Part shown: piece after piece, positions 9,012-17,182 of the stretch
Layout: each line of letters begins with the position of its first letter
How positions within the stretch are numbered: the stretch's first letter is position 1
Source: Paraburkholderia sp. BL25I1N1
GTDB lineage: Bacteria; Pseudomonadota; Gammaproteobacteria; Burkholderiales; Burkholderiaceae
DNA: 64,000 nucleotides
Direction: 5' to 3'
Assembly (NCBI RefSeq): GCF_003002025.1
Contig: NZ_PVZB01000025.1
Coordinates: 62,001-126,000 of the forward strand
Notes under the pieces: model-generated
Database searches by the model: none
What the model was told of the DNA's origin: nothing
The model's input: only the letters and a program-made list of their open reading frames with translations
Translations under genes and position numbers: made by a program

Positions 9012-9593
9012 ATGCGATTGTCCCCTTGCAAGTCCCGTGTGGACACGCCCTGTACGGCTCCGTTGCCGCGCGCGGCGCGGGCCAGCGTGCGCTCGCAAGG
9101 CGTGCGTCACCCGCGTGAGGCGGGCCGGCCCGGCGGCGGCAAACGCGCGGCGGGTTTCACACTGCTCGAAATGCTGGTGGTGCTGGTGATTGCGGGCTTG
9201 CTGGTGTCTTTGACCGCGTTGACGATGACACGCAATCCGCGCACTGATCTGAACGAGGAAGCACAGCGTCTCGCGCTGCTGTTCGAATCGGCTGGCGACG
9301 AAGCGCAGGTGCGCGCGCGGCCGATCGCCTGGCAACCGCTCGATGGCGGCTTTCGCTTCGACTTGCGCACCGAAGACGGCTGGCGTCCGCTACGTGACGA
9401 TCTGCTGGGGCCGCGTCGCTGGGAAGGTGGCGTGACCGGGGTGAGCATCAGCTATCCGGGTTCGGATTCGCAGCCCAGCCGTATCGTATTCGGCACCGAG
9501 GCGATCGACGTGCCTGTGCAGATCACGCTGTTTTCGGCAGCCGGGAGCGCGACGATAGTCAGCACCGGCAATGGCCGCTACGAGGTGCACTGA
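9012..9593 (+). CDS. gspH: Type II secretion minor pseudopilin GspH
   Basis: 193 residues from ATG 9012; in-frame TTG 8994 and GTG 9000 would add a few residues. A long basic leader of about 48 residues precedes the prepilin motif AGFTLLEMLVVLVIAGLL. The body contains RLALLFESAGDEAQVR and PIAWQPL, typical of GspH. It is one of the minor pseudopilins of the pseudopilus tip. It is followed after one base by gspI. Confidence 0.93.
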   Translation: MRLSPCKSRVDTPCTAPLPRAARASVRSQGVRHPREAGRPGGGKRAAGFTLLEMLVVLVIAGLLVSLTALTMTRNPRTDLNEEAQRLALLFESAGDEAQVRARPIAWQPLDGGFRFDLRTEDGWRPLRDDLLGPRRWEGGVTGVSISYPGSDSQPSRIVFGTEAIDVPVQITLFSAAGSATIVSTGNGRYEVH

Positions 9594-9594
9594 G

Positions 9595-10011
9595 ATGCGT
9601 CGTTGCAGGAGCATGACGGCTCGCGAGAAGGTTCACGGCGCGCAGCGCGGTTTCACAATGATCGAAGTGCTGGTGGCGCTGGCGATCATCGCGGTGGCGT
9701 TGGCCGCGTCGTTGCGCGCGGTGGGCAGTCTGGCGAGCGGCGAGGCCGATCTGCACCGCCGTTTGCTGGCGGGCTGGAGCGCGGACAATACCTTGGCGCA
9801 ACTGCATCTGACGCATGCCTGGCCGAACGTCGGCTCGACGAGTTTCGACTGTTCGCAGGGCAACTTGCAGCTGGTCTGTACGGAGCAGGTGACGGCCACG
9901 CCGAACCCGGTGTTTCGTCGGGTGGAAGTGATGGTGACGATGCCGGGCGGTTCCGGCAATCTGGCTCAGATGGTGACGGTGGTCGCGAATGAAAACAACC
10001 GTTCGCTCTGA
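9595..10011 (+). CDS. gspI: Type II secretion minor pseudopilin GspI
   Basis: 138 residues from ATG 9595, directly after the gspH stop; ATG 9613 is an alternative. The prepilin site is RG/FTMIEVLVALAIIAVAL. A pair of cysteines (in DCSQGN and VCTEQ) sits in the globular domain. GspI nucleates the GspI-J-K tip complex that starts pseudopilus assembly. Its 3' end overlaps gspJ by 23 bp, supporting coupled translation. Confidence 0.94.
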   Translation: MRRCRSMTAREKVHGAQRGFTMIEVLVALAIIAVALAASLRAVGSLASGEADLHRRLLAGWSADNTLAQLHLTHAWPNVGSTSFDCSQGNLQLVCTEQVTATPNPVFRRVEVMVTMPGGSGNLAQMVTVVANENNRSL

Positions 10012-10675
10012 GCGCCGCCGCCCGTTGAGGGCAAGGGGCGCGCGTGGTTTCACGCTGATCGAATTGCTGGTGGCGATTGCGATTCTGGCGGTGATTGCCG
10101 TGCTGTCGTGGCGAGGGCTCGACCAGATCATTCGCGGGCGGCAGACCATCACGAGCGCGATGGAGGACGAGCGCGTTTTTGCGCAGCTGTTCGACCAGAT
10201 GCGGATCGATGCGCGGCAGGCCGCGTCGGATGATGAAGCTGGGCAGGCGGCGGTGTCGGTGTCCGGCAGCGTGTTGCAGATCGTGCGGGAATTTCGGTTG
10301 CCGGGCGCGGCGCCGCGGTTGCAGGTGGTGCGGTATCGGGTGTCCGATGGACGCGTGATTCGATATGCGTCGCCGCCGTTGGCGAATATGGGGGAATTGC
10401 GGCGGGCTTTGCGCGGCAGTGAAGGTGAAGGGTGGAGTGGTGTGCCGTTGATGGGCGGTGTTGGGTCTATTTCTGCTCAGGTTTATGTGCCTAAGGTGGG
10501 GTGGACTACGCAGATGGGTGAGGTGCAGAGTGCTATTACCGAGGCTGACAATAATCTTAAGGTGCCCCAGTTGGGGAGTGCGCCGCTGCCGCGGTCGGTG
10601 ACGGGGTTGCAGGTGAGTGTCGGGGCTAAGTCGTTGGCGCGGCCTGTTACTCGCGTTTTTCTCGTCGGAGAGTGA
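9989..10675 (+). CDS. gspJ: Type II secretion minor pseudopilin GspJ
   Basis: 228 residues with the prepilin site RG/FTLIELLVAIAILAVIAV. It is a tip-complex subunit with GspI and GspK. The first two thirds use ordinary codons for this genome. From about 10,380 on, third positions become strongly T and G (roughly 32 of the last ~98 codons end in T and only about four in A). This drift stops at the repeat element that begins 53 bases after the stop codon. The protein is still full length and intact. Confidence 0.93.
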   Translation: MKTTVRSERRRPLRARGARGFTLIELLVAIAILAVIAVLSWRGLDQIIRGRQTITSAMEDERVFAQLFDQMRIDARQAASDDEAGQAAVSVSGSVLQIVREFRLPGAAPRLQVVRYRVSDGRVIRYASPPLANMGELRRALRGSEGEGWSGVPLMGGVGSISAQVYVPKVGWTTQMGEVQSAITEADNNLKVPQLGSAPLPRSVTGLQVSVGAKSLARPVTRVFLVGE

Positions 10676-10676
10676 T

Positions 10677-12443
10677 ATGAGGTTCTCGGTTTTGTCTTTC
10701 CGACGGGAGTGTCTGGCGGTTTTTGGTGTTGGCCTTTCCTTGAATTCTTTGTGGTCTATTAGCGTTGCCCCTGTGCGGGGCGGCACTTACTTTCTTTGCC
10801 GCCGCAAAGAAAGTAAGCAAAGAAAGCGGCTTCACACCGCTAACGTACAAGCGGGGCCCCCGCACAGTCACTTTTGTGGCGCGATCAACGCACCATCCCT
10901 CGCACAGCCAACCGCAGTGACCAAGCAGTCATCCGCTCCGGCGGCGCTTCGCGCGCCGGGCGGCAAGCAATTAAACCAGCAGTCCCTGGCAATGCCGGAG
11001 TACGCCTCATGGTATCTCCGGTCTGCTTCGGTGTCTGGGCATGCACCCGCACCTAATTCGGCGCCCCACCGAGGCGAAGCCGACGGCCCCCGCTCCGCCA
11101 AAACGCAGGCACCGCGCTCTACCCTTCCGGCGAGCACGGAGTGCGAGGCGGGAGGTATGACGGCCTTGTCACCGGGGTTGAATGTGCGAGGAGACAGATT
11201 CCAGATGGTCCACTACCGAGGCTGTGCGGGGGATCCGCTTAGCATTGGCGGTGTGAAGCGGCTTTCTTTGCCTACTTTCTTTGCCGCGGCAAAGAAAGTA
11301 GGTGCCGCCCCGCACAGGGGCAACGCTAATAGACCACAAAGAATTCAAGGAAAGGCCAACAAAACCCAAAAAACCAAAAAAACCCAAACCGGCGTAGCCA
11401 TAATCAGCGCATTACTAGTAGTCGCACTATCAGCGATCCTAGTGTCAGGCATGCTCTGGCGCCAGCAAGTCCAGATCCGAAGGATAGAAAACCAGCGCCT
11501 CCTGTCCCAAGCCCAATGGGTAGCCCGCGGCGCGCTAGATTGGACACGCCTGATCCTCCGCTCAGAAGGCGACACATCAGCCGGCATCACATACCTTGGC
11601 GGTCTATGGGGCGTCCCAATAGCCAAAACCCGCCTATCCGATTTCCTGGGCCAAATAGGCGAAGTAAGAGCACAACAAGGCGCAGAAACCTACCTATCGG
11701 GATCAATCGAAGACGCCCAGGCAAAATTCAACCTGCGAAACCTGGTCGAAAGCCCAGCCCCGGGCGTGATGCAACTGGACATGGACCAGATCGGCGCCTA
11801 CCAGCGCCTATTGGCATCGCTCGGCGCAAACAGCCAGCTGGCAAAAACCACGGCAATCCAGGTCCGCGCGAGCCTCGCACAATCGGCAACCCGTTTCCAG
11901 ACCATCACTTCGACGAACGGCACCACCGCGACCCCGCCGCCGATCCAGGGCGGCGCCACCGGCGGCAGCTTCACCAACAAACCGGGTATCGAAGACAGCG
12001 ACGACAGCTCCGCGAACGCGCCGATCCAGATGACCAGCGTCGACTCGCTGCTCGATATCCCCGGCTATACGCCCGAAATGGTCGCGCGCCTGCGCCCCTT
12101 CGTCACCGTGCTGCCGACCGTCTCGGCGGTCAACGTGAACACGGCTTCGGCCGAAGTCATCGCGGCGGTCGTACAAGGAATGAGCCTGTCGACGGCGCAA
12201 GCCTTCGTCGCGCGCCGGCAAACGGTGTTTTTCCGCAATGTCGGCGACATTCAGCTCGCGTTGCGCGGCGCCGGCGTGCAATCGGTCTCGATCGACCCGA
12301 GCGAACTCGACGTCAACTCGAATTACTTCCTCATTCACGGCCGCGTGCAGCACGAACGCGCCGAAGTGGACCGCACGACCCTCGTCTATCGCGACGCATT
12401 GACTCACACTACGCGTATCGTGCGAGTAGAAGACCAACTATGA
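10677..12443 (+). CDS. gspK: Type II secretion minor pseudopilin GspK with large in-frame N-terminal insertion
   Basis: The ATG at 10677 sits one base after the gspJ stop, as expected for the native start, and the frame is open to 12443 (588 codons). Residues ~18-228 are encoded by a 633-bp inverted-repeat element (10728-11360), exactly 211 codons. The prepilin motif (TG/VAIISALLVVALSAIL, Gly at about residue 239) follows it. The mature part of about 349 residues is of normal GspK size and ends with the usual GspK domain, including SVDSLLDIPGYTPEM and VNVNTAS. GspK caps the pseudopilus tip. Translation may instead start inside the element at ATG 11205 or GTG 11253. The first ~180 codons after the element are strongly A/C-ending (about 25 of the first 60 end in A and one in T), and normal codon use returns by ~11,900. 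Confidence 0.88.
   Translation: MRFSVLSFRRECLAVFGVGLSLNSLWSISVAPVRGGTYFLCRRKESKQRKRLHTANVQAGPPHSHFCGAINAPSLAQPTAVTKQSSAPAALRAPGGKQLNQQSLAMPEYASWYLRSASVSGHAPAPNSAPHRGEADGPRSAKTQAPRSTLPASTECEAGGMTALSPGLNVRGDRFQMVHYRGCAGDPLSIGGVKRLSLPTFFAAAKKVGAAPHRGNANRPQRIQGKANKTQKTKKTQTGVAIISALLVVALSAILVSGMLWRQQVQIRRIENQRLLSQAQWVARGALDWTRLILRSEGDTSAGITYLGGLWGVPIAKTRLSDFLGQIGEVRAQQGAETYLSGSIEDAQAKFNLRNLVESPAPGVMQLDMDQIGAYQRLLASLGANSQLAKTTAIQVRASLAQSATRFQTITSTNGTTATPPPIQGGATGGSFTNKPGIEDSDDSSANAPIQMTSVDSLLDIPGYTPEMVARLRPFVTVLPTVSAVNVNTASAEVIAAVVQGMSLSTAQAFVARRQTVFFRNVGDIQLALRGAGVQSVSIDPSELDVNSNYFLIHGRVQHERAEVDRTTLVYRDALTHTTRIVRVEDQL
10728..11360. repeat. 633-bp inverted-repeat element inside the 5' end of gspK
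   Basis: The ends are near-identical inverted copies of about 130-150 bp. The left arm starts GTTGGCCTTTCCTTGAATTC at 10728; the right arm ends with its reverse complement at 11360. Each arm contains its own palindrome built on ACTTTCTTTGC/GCAAAGAAAGT (near 10790-10822 and 11272-11303). The ~350-bp centre shows no recognisable gene. Short frames read through the arms on both strands but resemble no known protein. The structure suggests a dispersed non-autonomous or REP-like element, which I believe recurs in Burkholderiaceae (memory, not searched). No clear target-site duplication was found. Confidence 0.75.
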
Positions 12444-12475
12444 ATAACGCTTTTCCCAGAGAGAGTGGCCTTTGA
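12440..12475 (+). other. 11-codon mini-frame bridging gspK and gspL
   Basis: An ATG overlaps the gspK stop (ATGA at 12440-12443). It opens an 11-codon frame whose TGA (12473-12475) overlaps the TTG start of gspL (12472-12474). It could couple gspL translation to gspK, or be the remnant of an ATG start for gspL lost by a frameshift. Confidence 0.3.
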
Positions 12476-13899
12476 GCACGCTGATCGTTCTATTGCCGCC
12501 GCGTGATCCGGCGGTGCCGTCGCAGGAATGGCAACTGCCGGAGCTGCCGTTCGTGCTGCTCGACAAGTCGGGCCGCGCCCAGCGCGCCGGCCGGTCGGCG
12601 CTCGCGCTGCTGCCGCGCGCGTCCACCACGGTGCTGATGGTCGCCGCGCGCGATCTGCTGATGATGCCCGCCACACTGCCGCCGCTGCGTGGCCCGCGGC
12701 TGCGCCAAGCGCTGCCCAATATCGTCGAGGATCAACTAATCCAGGACCCGCAGACCTGTCACATCGCCGTCGACCCGAAACCGCTCGCGGGCGGCCGGCA
12801 GTTGCTGGCGGTCATCGACCGCGGCTGGTTCCGGTATATCTGCGAATCGTTCGCCAACGCCGGGCATCGCAGTTTGCGCGCAGTGCCGGTCACGCGCTGC
12901 CTGCCGCAGGCGGCCGCGCTCGATGCCGATGTGCCCGCCGAAGTCGCCGAAACGGTAAATGCCGGTGAGCCGGCCATGGCGGACGCTGCAGGCGGGGCGT
13001 CGTCGTCGCCGGACGTCGCACCGCTGCTGGCGCCCGGCGTCGCGGCTGCGGTGCCGATGGTGGCCGCCGTGCTCGGCGCCGTAGTCCAGACCGCGCCCGC
13101 CCTGCTGCTCGAAGGCGTGGCAAACAGCGCAGGCGACCGAGGCGTGCCGCGCGTCGAACTGGCGATTGCGCGCGGTGTGCAGGGCGAAGGGCTGGCAGTG
13201 CCCGCCAATGCCGTGAACGCGACGCTTGCCGCGCTCGCCGGGGCGGCGCCGGTCTCGCTGCACATGCTCACCGAAGTGCCCGGCAACGAGCCGAGTCTCG
13301 CGCCGAATAGCCCGGCGCGGCTGGCTGCGCACATCCACGGCGCGAGTCCGCTGCCGTTCGAGCAACTGGCGCGGCGCGCGCTGGAGTGCCGCTTCGACCT
13401 GTGCCAGTTCGAGTTTGCTTCGCAGCCGTGGCGGCTCGACCGCGCGACGCTGCGGCGTCTGCGGCTGCCCGTGCTGCTCGCGGTCGGCGCGCTGCTGATC
13501 GCCATCATCGGTGCAAACGTGCAGTGGCTGATGCTCGCGCGCCAACGCGATGCGATCAACACCCAGATGACCGAATTGCTGCTCAATACCTTCCCCAAAA
13601 CGACCGTCGTGCTCGACGCGCCCGACCAGATGGCGCGTCAGTTACAGCAGTTGCGCGTGGCGGCGGGCGAGCTGTCGCCGGACGATTTCCTGCCGCTCGC
13701 CGACGGCCTCGCGCGTTCGCTGGCGCCGGTGCCGGTCAACGGCATTGCCGCGCTCGACTATCACGACCGCCGGCTCGACGTGAACTTCAAGCCGGAGGTC
13801 AAGCTCGATCCCGATTTCGCCAAGCGCCTCGCGCGCAACGGCCTGAGCGGCGCGATCGACAGCAATACCGGCAAGTGGACCATCAGGAACGGACAATGA
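12472..13899 (+). CDS. gspL: Type II secretion inner-membrane protein GspL
   Basis: 475 residues from TTG 12472, giving the N-terminus MSTLIVLLPPRDP. The actin-like cytoplasmic domain that binds GspE occupies the first part. An Ala/Val/Pro-rich linker lies near residues 160-225. One transmembrane helix (about 335-358) precedes a ferredoxin-like periplasmic domain. GspL anchors the GspE ATPase to the membrane and pairs with GspM. Its stop overlaps the gspM start (ATGA). Confidence 0.93.
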   Translation: MSTLIVLLPPRDPAVPSQEWQLPELPFVLLDKSGRAQRAGRSALALLPRASTTVLMVAARDLLMMPATLPPLRGPRLRQALPNIVEDQLIQDPQTCHIAVDPKPLAGGRQLLAVIDRGWFRYICESFANAGHRSLRAVPVTRCLPQAAALDADVPAEVAETVNAGEPAMADAAGGASSSPDVAPLLAPGVAAAVPMVAAVLGAVVQTAPALLLEGVANSAGDRGVPRVELAIARGVQGEGLAVPANAVNATLAALAGAAPVSLHMLTEVPGNEPSLAPNSPARLAAHIHGASPLPFEQLARRALECRFDLCQFEFASQPWRLDRATLRRLRLPVLLAVGALLIAIIGANVQWLMLARQRDAINTQMTELLLNTFPKTTVVLDAPDQMARQLQQLRVAAGELSPDDFLPLADGLARSLAPVPVNGIAALDYHDRRLDVNFKPEVKLDPDFAKRLARNGLSGAIDSNTGKWTIRNGQ

Positions 13900-14399
13900 A
13901 AGCTGAACTCGCTCAAACATGGGCCGGATTCTGGGAACAGCGCACCGAGCGCGAAAAAGCCCTCCTGACGTGGGGCGGCGGCGTTCTCGCCGTGGTGATC
14001 GCGTGGTCTGTGCTGTGGGCTCCGGCGCAGGAAGGCCGCTCGCATCTGCGTGAATCGCTGCCCGCCATGCAGCGTCAGTTGGCGCAGATGACCGCGCAGG
14101 CGAACGAAGCGCGTCAACTGTCGGCGGCGGCTCAAGGCGTCGCGCCGACCGGCGCCGCGCTGAAGGACGCGCTGACCGCTTCGCTCAACGATCACGGCCT
14201 CACGGCGACGCAGGTTCAGGTGATTGGCAATGCGGTCCAGATCCAGTTGAAGAACGCATCGTTCCCGGCATGGACCGCCTGGGTCGACGACGTGCGCAAG
14301 CAGTTCAAGGTGCAAGTCTCGGAGGCGCACGCCACGGCGCTCAAGGAAGACGGCCAGGTGGACCTGACGGCGTCGTTGCAGCCGTCTACCGCGAAATGA
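13896..14399 (+). CDS. gspM: Type II secretion inner-membrane protein GspM
   Basis: 167 residues, starting at the ATG that overlaps the gspL stop by 4 bp. A short cytoplasmic stretch (residues 1-23, with RTEREKALL) precedes one transmembrane helix (~24-42) and a periplasmic coiled-coil plus ferredoxin-like domain. GspM stabilises GspL and contacts the pseudopilins. Position, size and topology all fit the family. Confidence 0.92.
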   Translation: MKAELAQTWAGFWEQRTEREKALLTWGGGVLAVVIAWSVLWAPAQEGRSHLRESLPAMQRQLAQMTAQANEARQLSAAAQGVAPTGAALKDALTASLNDHGLTATQVQVIGNAVQIQLKNASFPAWTAWVDDVRKQFKVQVSEAHATALKEDGQVDLTASLQPSTAK

Positions 14400-14433
14400 C
14401 AATAACCGCGACCGCGCCGTCACAGGATCTCGC

Positions 14434-15213
14434 ATGAATTACTGGATGCGGCGCTTGCGCCTCGCGCTGCCTTGGCTGGTGATCGCGGTGCTGTCCGCCG
14501 CGGCCGTGATGCTGACGATGCTGCCGGCCGCCTGGATCACCCCGCAGTTCGCCAAGCAGACAGGTGGCCACGTCAATCTCGTCAATCCGGCCGGTTCGCT
14601 GTGGCACGGCTCGGCCACGCTGATGCTGGCCGCCGGCTCGGACATGAGCGCGGCGACGCTGCTGCCCGGGCGGATCGAATGGCACACGGCGTTCTGGCCG
14701 CTGTTTACCGGCCGTGTGCGTATGATCATGCGGCACAGCGAAGCGATGCCGGAGCCGATCACCGTGGATGCCACGCCGCGCACCGCGACTGTTACGGCCG
14801 GCGCGATCGCCGTGCCGGCTTCGCTGCTGAGCGGTCTTGGCGCGCCCTTTAACACGCTCGATCTGCAGGGCAACGTGCAACTGTCCTGGTCGGACTGGCG
14901 CAGCTTCAATCGGGAAGCGTTCGGGCAACTCACCGTCACGTTGACCGACGTCAGTTCGCGCGTCTCGCTGGTCAAGCCGCTTGGCTCGTACCGGGTGCTG
15001 TTCCAGGCGCAGGGCGAATCATCCACGCTCGACCTGACCACCACCAAGGGGCCGTTGATGCTGACCGGCAATGGCACGGTGTCGGCGGCGTCGACGTCGT
15101 TTCATGGCACGGCCAGCGCCGCGCCGGAGGCGCGCGACAATCTCGCGGGACTGTTGAACCTGTTGGGGCGGCCGAGCGGGCCAGACACGGTGGCGTTGAC
15201 GTTCGTGCACTGA
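14434..15213 (+). CDS. gspN: Type II secretion protein GspN
   Basis: 259 residues. An N-terminal membrane anchor (about residues 10-33) is followed by a beta-rich periplasmic domain with PAGSLWHGSATL, characteristic of GspN. GspN is an accessory, non-universal T2SS subunit of unclear role. It begins 34 bp after gspM and ends the operon. A decayed copy of its 3' end and then a strong bidirectional terminator lie downstream. Confidence 0.92.
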   Translation: MNYWMRRLRLALPWLVIAVLSAAAVMLTMLPAAWITPQFAKQTGGHVNLVNPAGSLWHGSATLMLAAGSDMSAATLLPGRIEWHTAFWPLFTGRVRMIMRHSEAMPEPITVDATPRTATVTAGAIAVPASLLSGLGAPFNTLDLQGNVQLSWSDWRSFNREAFGQLTVTLTDVSSRVSLVKPLGSYRVLFQAQGESSTLDLTTTKGPLMLTGNGTVSAASTSFHGTASAAPEARDNLAGLLNLLGRPSGPDTVALTFVH

Positions 15214-15261
15214 CGCGCGCGGTCCGGCATTTCGGCGCACATTGTTGCCTGAGGCGGGGAA

Positions 15262-15360
15262 TCGGCTTCGTTGCGTGCGACGGCCAGCGCTGCGGCGTAG
15301 GAGCGCGATCACCTCGTGGGGCTGCTGGATCCGTTGTGGCGCCTGGCGTCGGCGCGATAA
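15262..15360 (+). repeat. Decayed tandem copy of the gspN 3' end
   Basis: Read in frame, this stretch gives ATASAAA-stop-ERDHLVGLLDPLWR. It parallels GTASAAPEARDNLAGLLNLL at the C-terminus of GspN (about 15,105-15,170). The nucleotide sequence is also clearly similar, with a shared ACGGCCAGCGC. An internal TAG and lost codons show that it is not coding. It fills the otherwise empty gap between gspN and the terminator. Confidence 0.6.
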
Positions 15361-15399
15361 AAAAGAGGCATGGCCGTGGAATGCGGCCATGCCTCTTTT
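15361..15399. terminator. Bidirectional intrinsic terminator
   Basis: AAAAGAGGCATGGCCG (15361-15376) pairs perfectly with CGGCCATGCCTCTTTT (15384-15399) around a 7-nt loop. A/T tracts lie on both sides, so it can end both the gsp transcript (+) and the convergent efflux channel transcript (-). Confidence 0.85.
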
Positions 15400-15423
15400 G
15401 CCTTGCCTCGACGGCCGGCGCTT

Positions 15424-16995
15424 TTACTCTGTATGCATTCGCGACAGCGGCGTCGCCCCGCTTTGCGCGACAGGCGCGGCCGATGACGCGGGCAGCGGCA
15501 CCGGCGCCGCCACGTCGCCGGTTTCGCGATTCATCTGCGACACGTCCCAGCCGCCGCCCAGCGCCTTCACCAGACCGACCGACGACACCATCCGTTGCCC
15601 GGCGATGTTCTCCAGCTTCTGCTCGGCGGTGAAGGCCGTGGTCTGCGCGGTCAGCACATTGACGTAGCCGACCGTACCGGCCTTGTATTCGTTCGTGACG
15701 ATGGCGAGCGCCTGGCGCGCCGAATCCACCGCTTGCTGCTGCACGACGATTTCCTGTGCGAGGATGCGCTGCGACGCGAGATTGTCCTCGACGTCCTGGA
15801 ACGCGGCCAGCACCGTTTGACGGTAGGTCGCCACGTCGCCGTCGTAGGCAGCGCGCGCTGCGTCGGTCTGAGCCTGGCGCAGGCCGGCGTCGAACAGCGT
15901 CGCCGCGAGCTGCGGTCCGAGCGTCCAGAAGCGCGACGGCGCGGTCAGCAGCTGCGAGAACACCGAATTTTCGAAGCCGCCGGTCGCCGACAGCGTCAGC
16001 GACGGGAAGAATGCGGCGATAGCGACGCCGATCTGTTCATTCGCCGCCGCGGCCTTGCGTTCCGCCGAGGCAATATCCGGACGCCGCTCGAGCAGCGCGG
16101 AGGGCATCTGCGCCGGCACGGTGGGCGGCGTGGCGGTGAGCGGCATCGGCGGAATCGAGAAGGTTGAGGCTGGTTCGCCGACCAGGACGGCGATTGCGTG
16201 CTCGTCCTGGGCGCGCTGAACGCCGTTGTCGATCGCGGACGCCTGCGCCGATTGCAATTGCGTCTGCGCCTGAATCACGTCGGAGCGCGCGGCAACGCCG
16301 GCTGCGTACTGGTTTTGCGTGAGCTGCAGCGAGCGTTGATAGGCCGCGACGGTGTCGTCGAGCAGCTTTTGGGTCGAATCGAGCGCGCGCAGCGAGAAAT
16401 AGGTCTGGGCGAGCGTGGCCTGGGCCGACAGCCGCGCGTTGGCGAGGTCCGCCGCGGCGCCTTGCTGGCCGGCTTTCTGCGCGTTCACCGAGCGGGTGAC
16501 CGAACCCCACAGATCCGGCTCCCAGCTTGCGTCGAGTTGCACGTTGAAACTGTTGCCGACGCCGGAGCGGCTCGTCGCGGTGGTCGAGTTGCCGCCGGAG
16601 GACCTCCCGTTGCCAGAACGCGTGGCACCCGCCGACGCGCCGATGGTCGGGAAATATGCCGCACGCGCCTCGCCGACCAGCGCGCGCGCCTGACGATAGG
16701 CGGCAGCAAACTGAGCGACGGTCTGGTTGGCGGTGTTCAGGCGCTCCTCGAGCGCGTTGAGCTGAGGATCCTCGTAAATGCTCCACCAGTCGCCGCGATC
16801 CTGCTGATCGGCCGGTTGCGCGACTTTCCAGCCGGGCGCGGCTTCCTTGTACGACGCCGGGATCTCGGCGGCAGGCCGCTTGTAGTCGGGGCCGACCGCG
16901 CAAGACGCCAGCAGGCTGGCGAAGGCCGCGGCCACCGCAATAGTCAGGGCGCGAGGCGCAAGCATCCGCGCGCGCGAGATTCGATCAGACTGCAT
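15424..16995 (-). CDS. Outer-membrane efflux lipoprotein, NodT/OprM (RND/MFS channel) family
   Basis: 523 residues from ATG 16995, which has AAGGAA upstream; an upstream in-frame start exists at 17040. A lipoprotein signal ends at the lipobox LLASC, followed by AVGPDYKRP, the classic NodT-family N-terminus. Two TolC-type outer-membrane efflux repeats follow, with QARALVGEARAAYFPTIGAS in the first and ERRPDIASAERKAAAANEQI in the second. It forms the trimeric outer-membrane duct of a tripartite pump. The neighbouring MarR and EmrB genes suggest the partner, but no HlyD/EmrA adaptor gene is in the window. Confidence 0.93.
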   Translation of the reverse strand: MQSDRISRARMLAPRALTIAVAAAFASLLASCAVGPDYKRPAAEIPASYKEAAPGWKVAQPADQQDRGDWWSIYEDPQLNALEERLNTANQTVAQFAAAYRQARALVGEARAAYFPTIGASAGATRSGNGRSSGGNSTTATSRSGVGNSFNVQLDASWEPDLWGSVTRSVNAQKAGQQGAAADLANARLSAQATLAQTYFSLRALDSTQKLLDDTVAAYQRSLQLTQNQYAAGVAARSDVIQAQTQLQSAQASAIDNGVQRAQDEHAIAVLVGEPASTFSIPPMPLTATPPTVPAQMPSALLERRPDIASAERKAAAANEQIGVAIAAFFPSLTLSATGGFENSVFSQLLTAPSRFWTLGPQLAATLFDAGLRQAQTDAARAAYDGDVATYRQTVLAAFQDVEDNLASQRILAQEIVVQQQAVDSARQALAIVTNEYKAGTVGYVNVLTAQTTAFTAEQKLENIAGQRMVSSVGLVKALGGGWDVSQMNRETGDVAAPVPLPASSAAPVAQSGATPLSRMHTE

Positions 16996-17182
16996 GCAAT
17001 GAATTCCTTCTGGACGCCGCGGCGCGGCCAATGGCGACACCGCCGGCCGGGCGAGATCTTGGTCGCCGGAATGTTAGCGTATGAGCCCGCTGGGCGCGGG
17101 AAACTGAAAGGGTAATGCGAGGAAGGAGGCAGGTGTGTTACGGAGGACGCCGCGAAGGTTACGCGCTGTTACCGGCGAGGCG

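Noticed and set aside
10647..11387. Short minus-strand frames through the arms of the gspK repeat element
   Set aside because: They come from the inverted-repeat arms read in both directions and look like each other. No RBS and no known domain.
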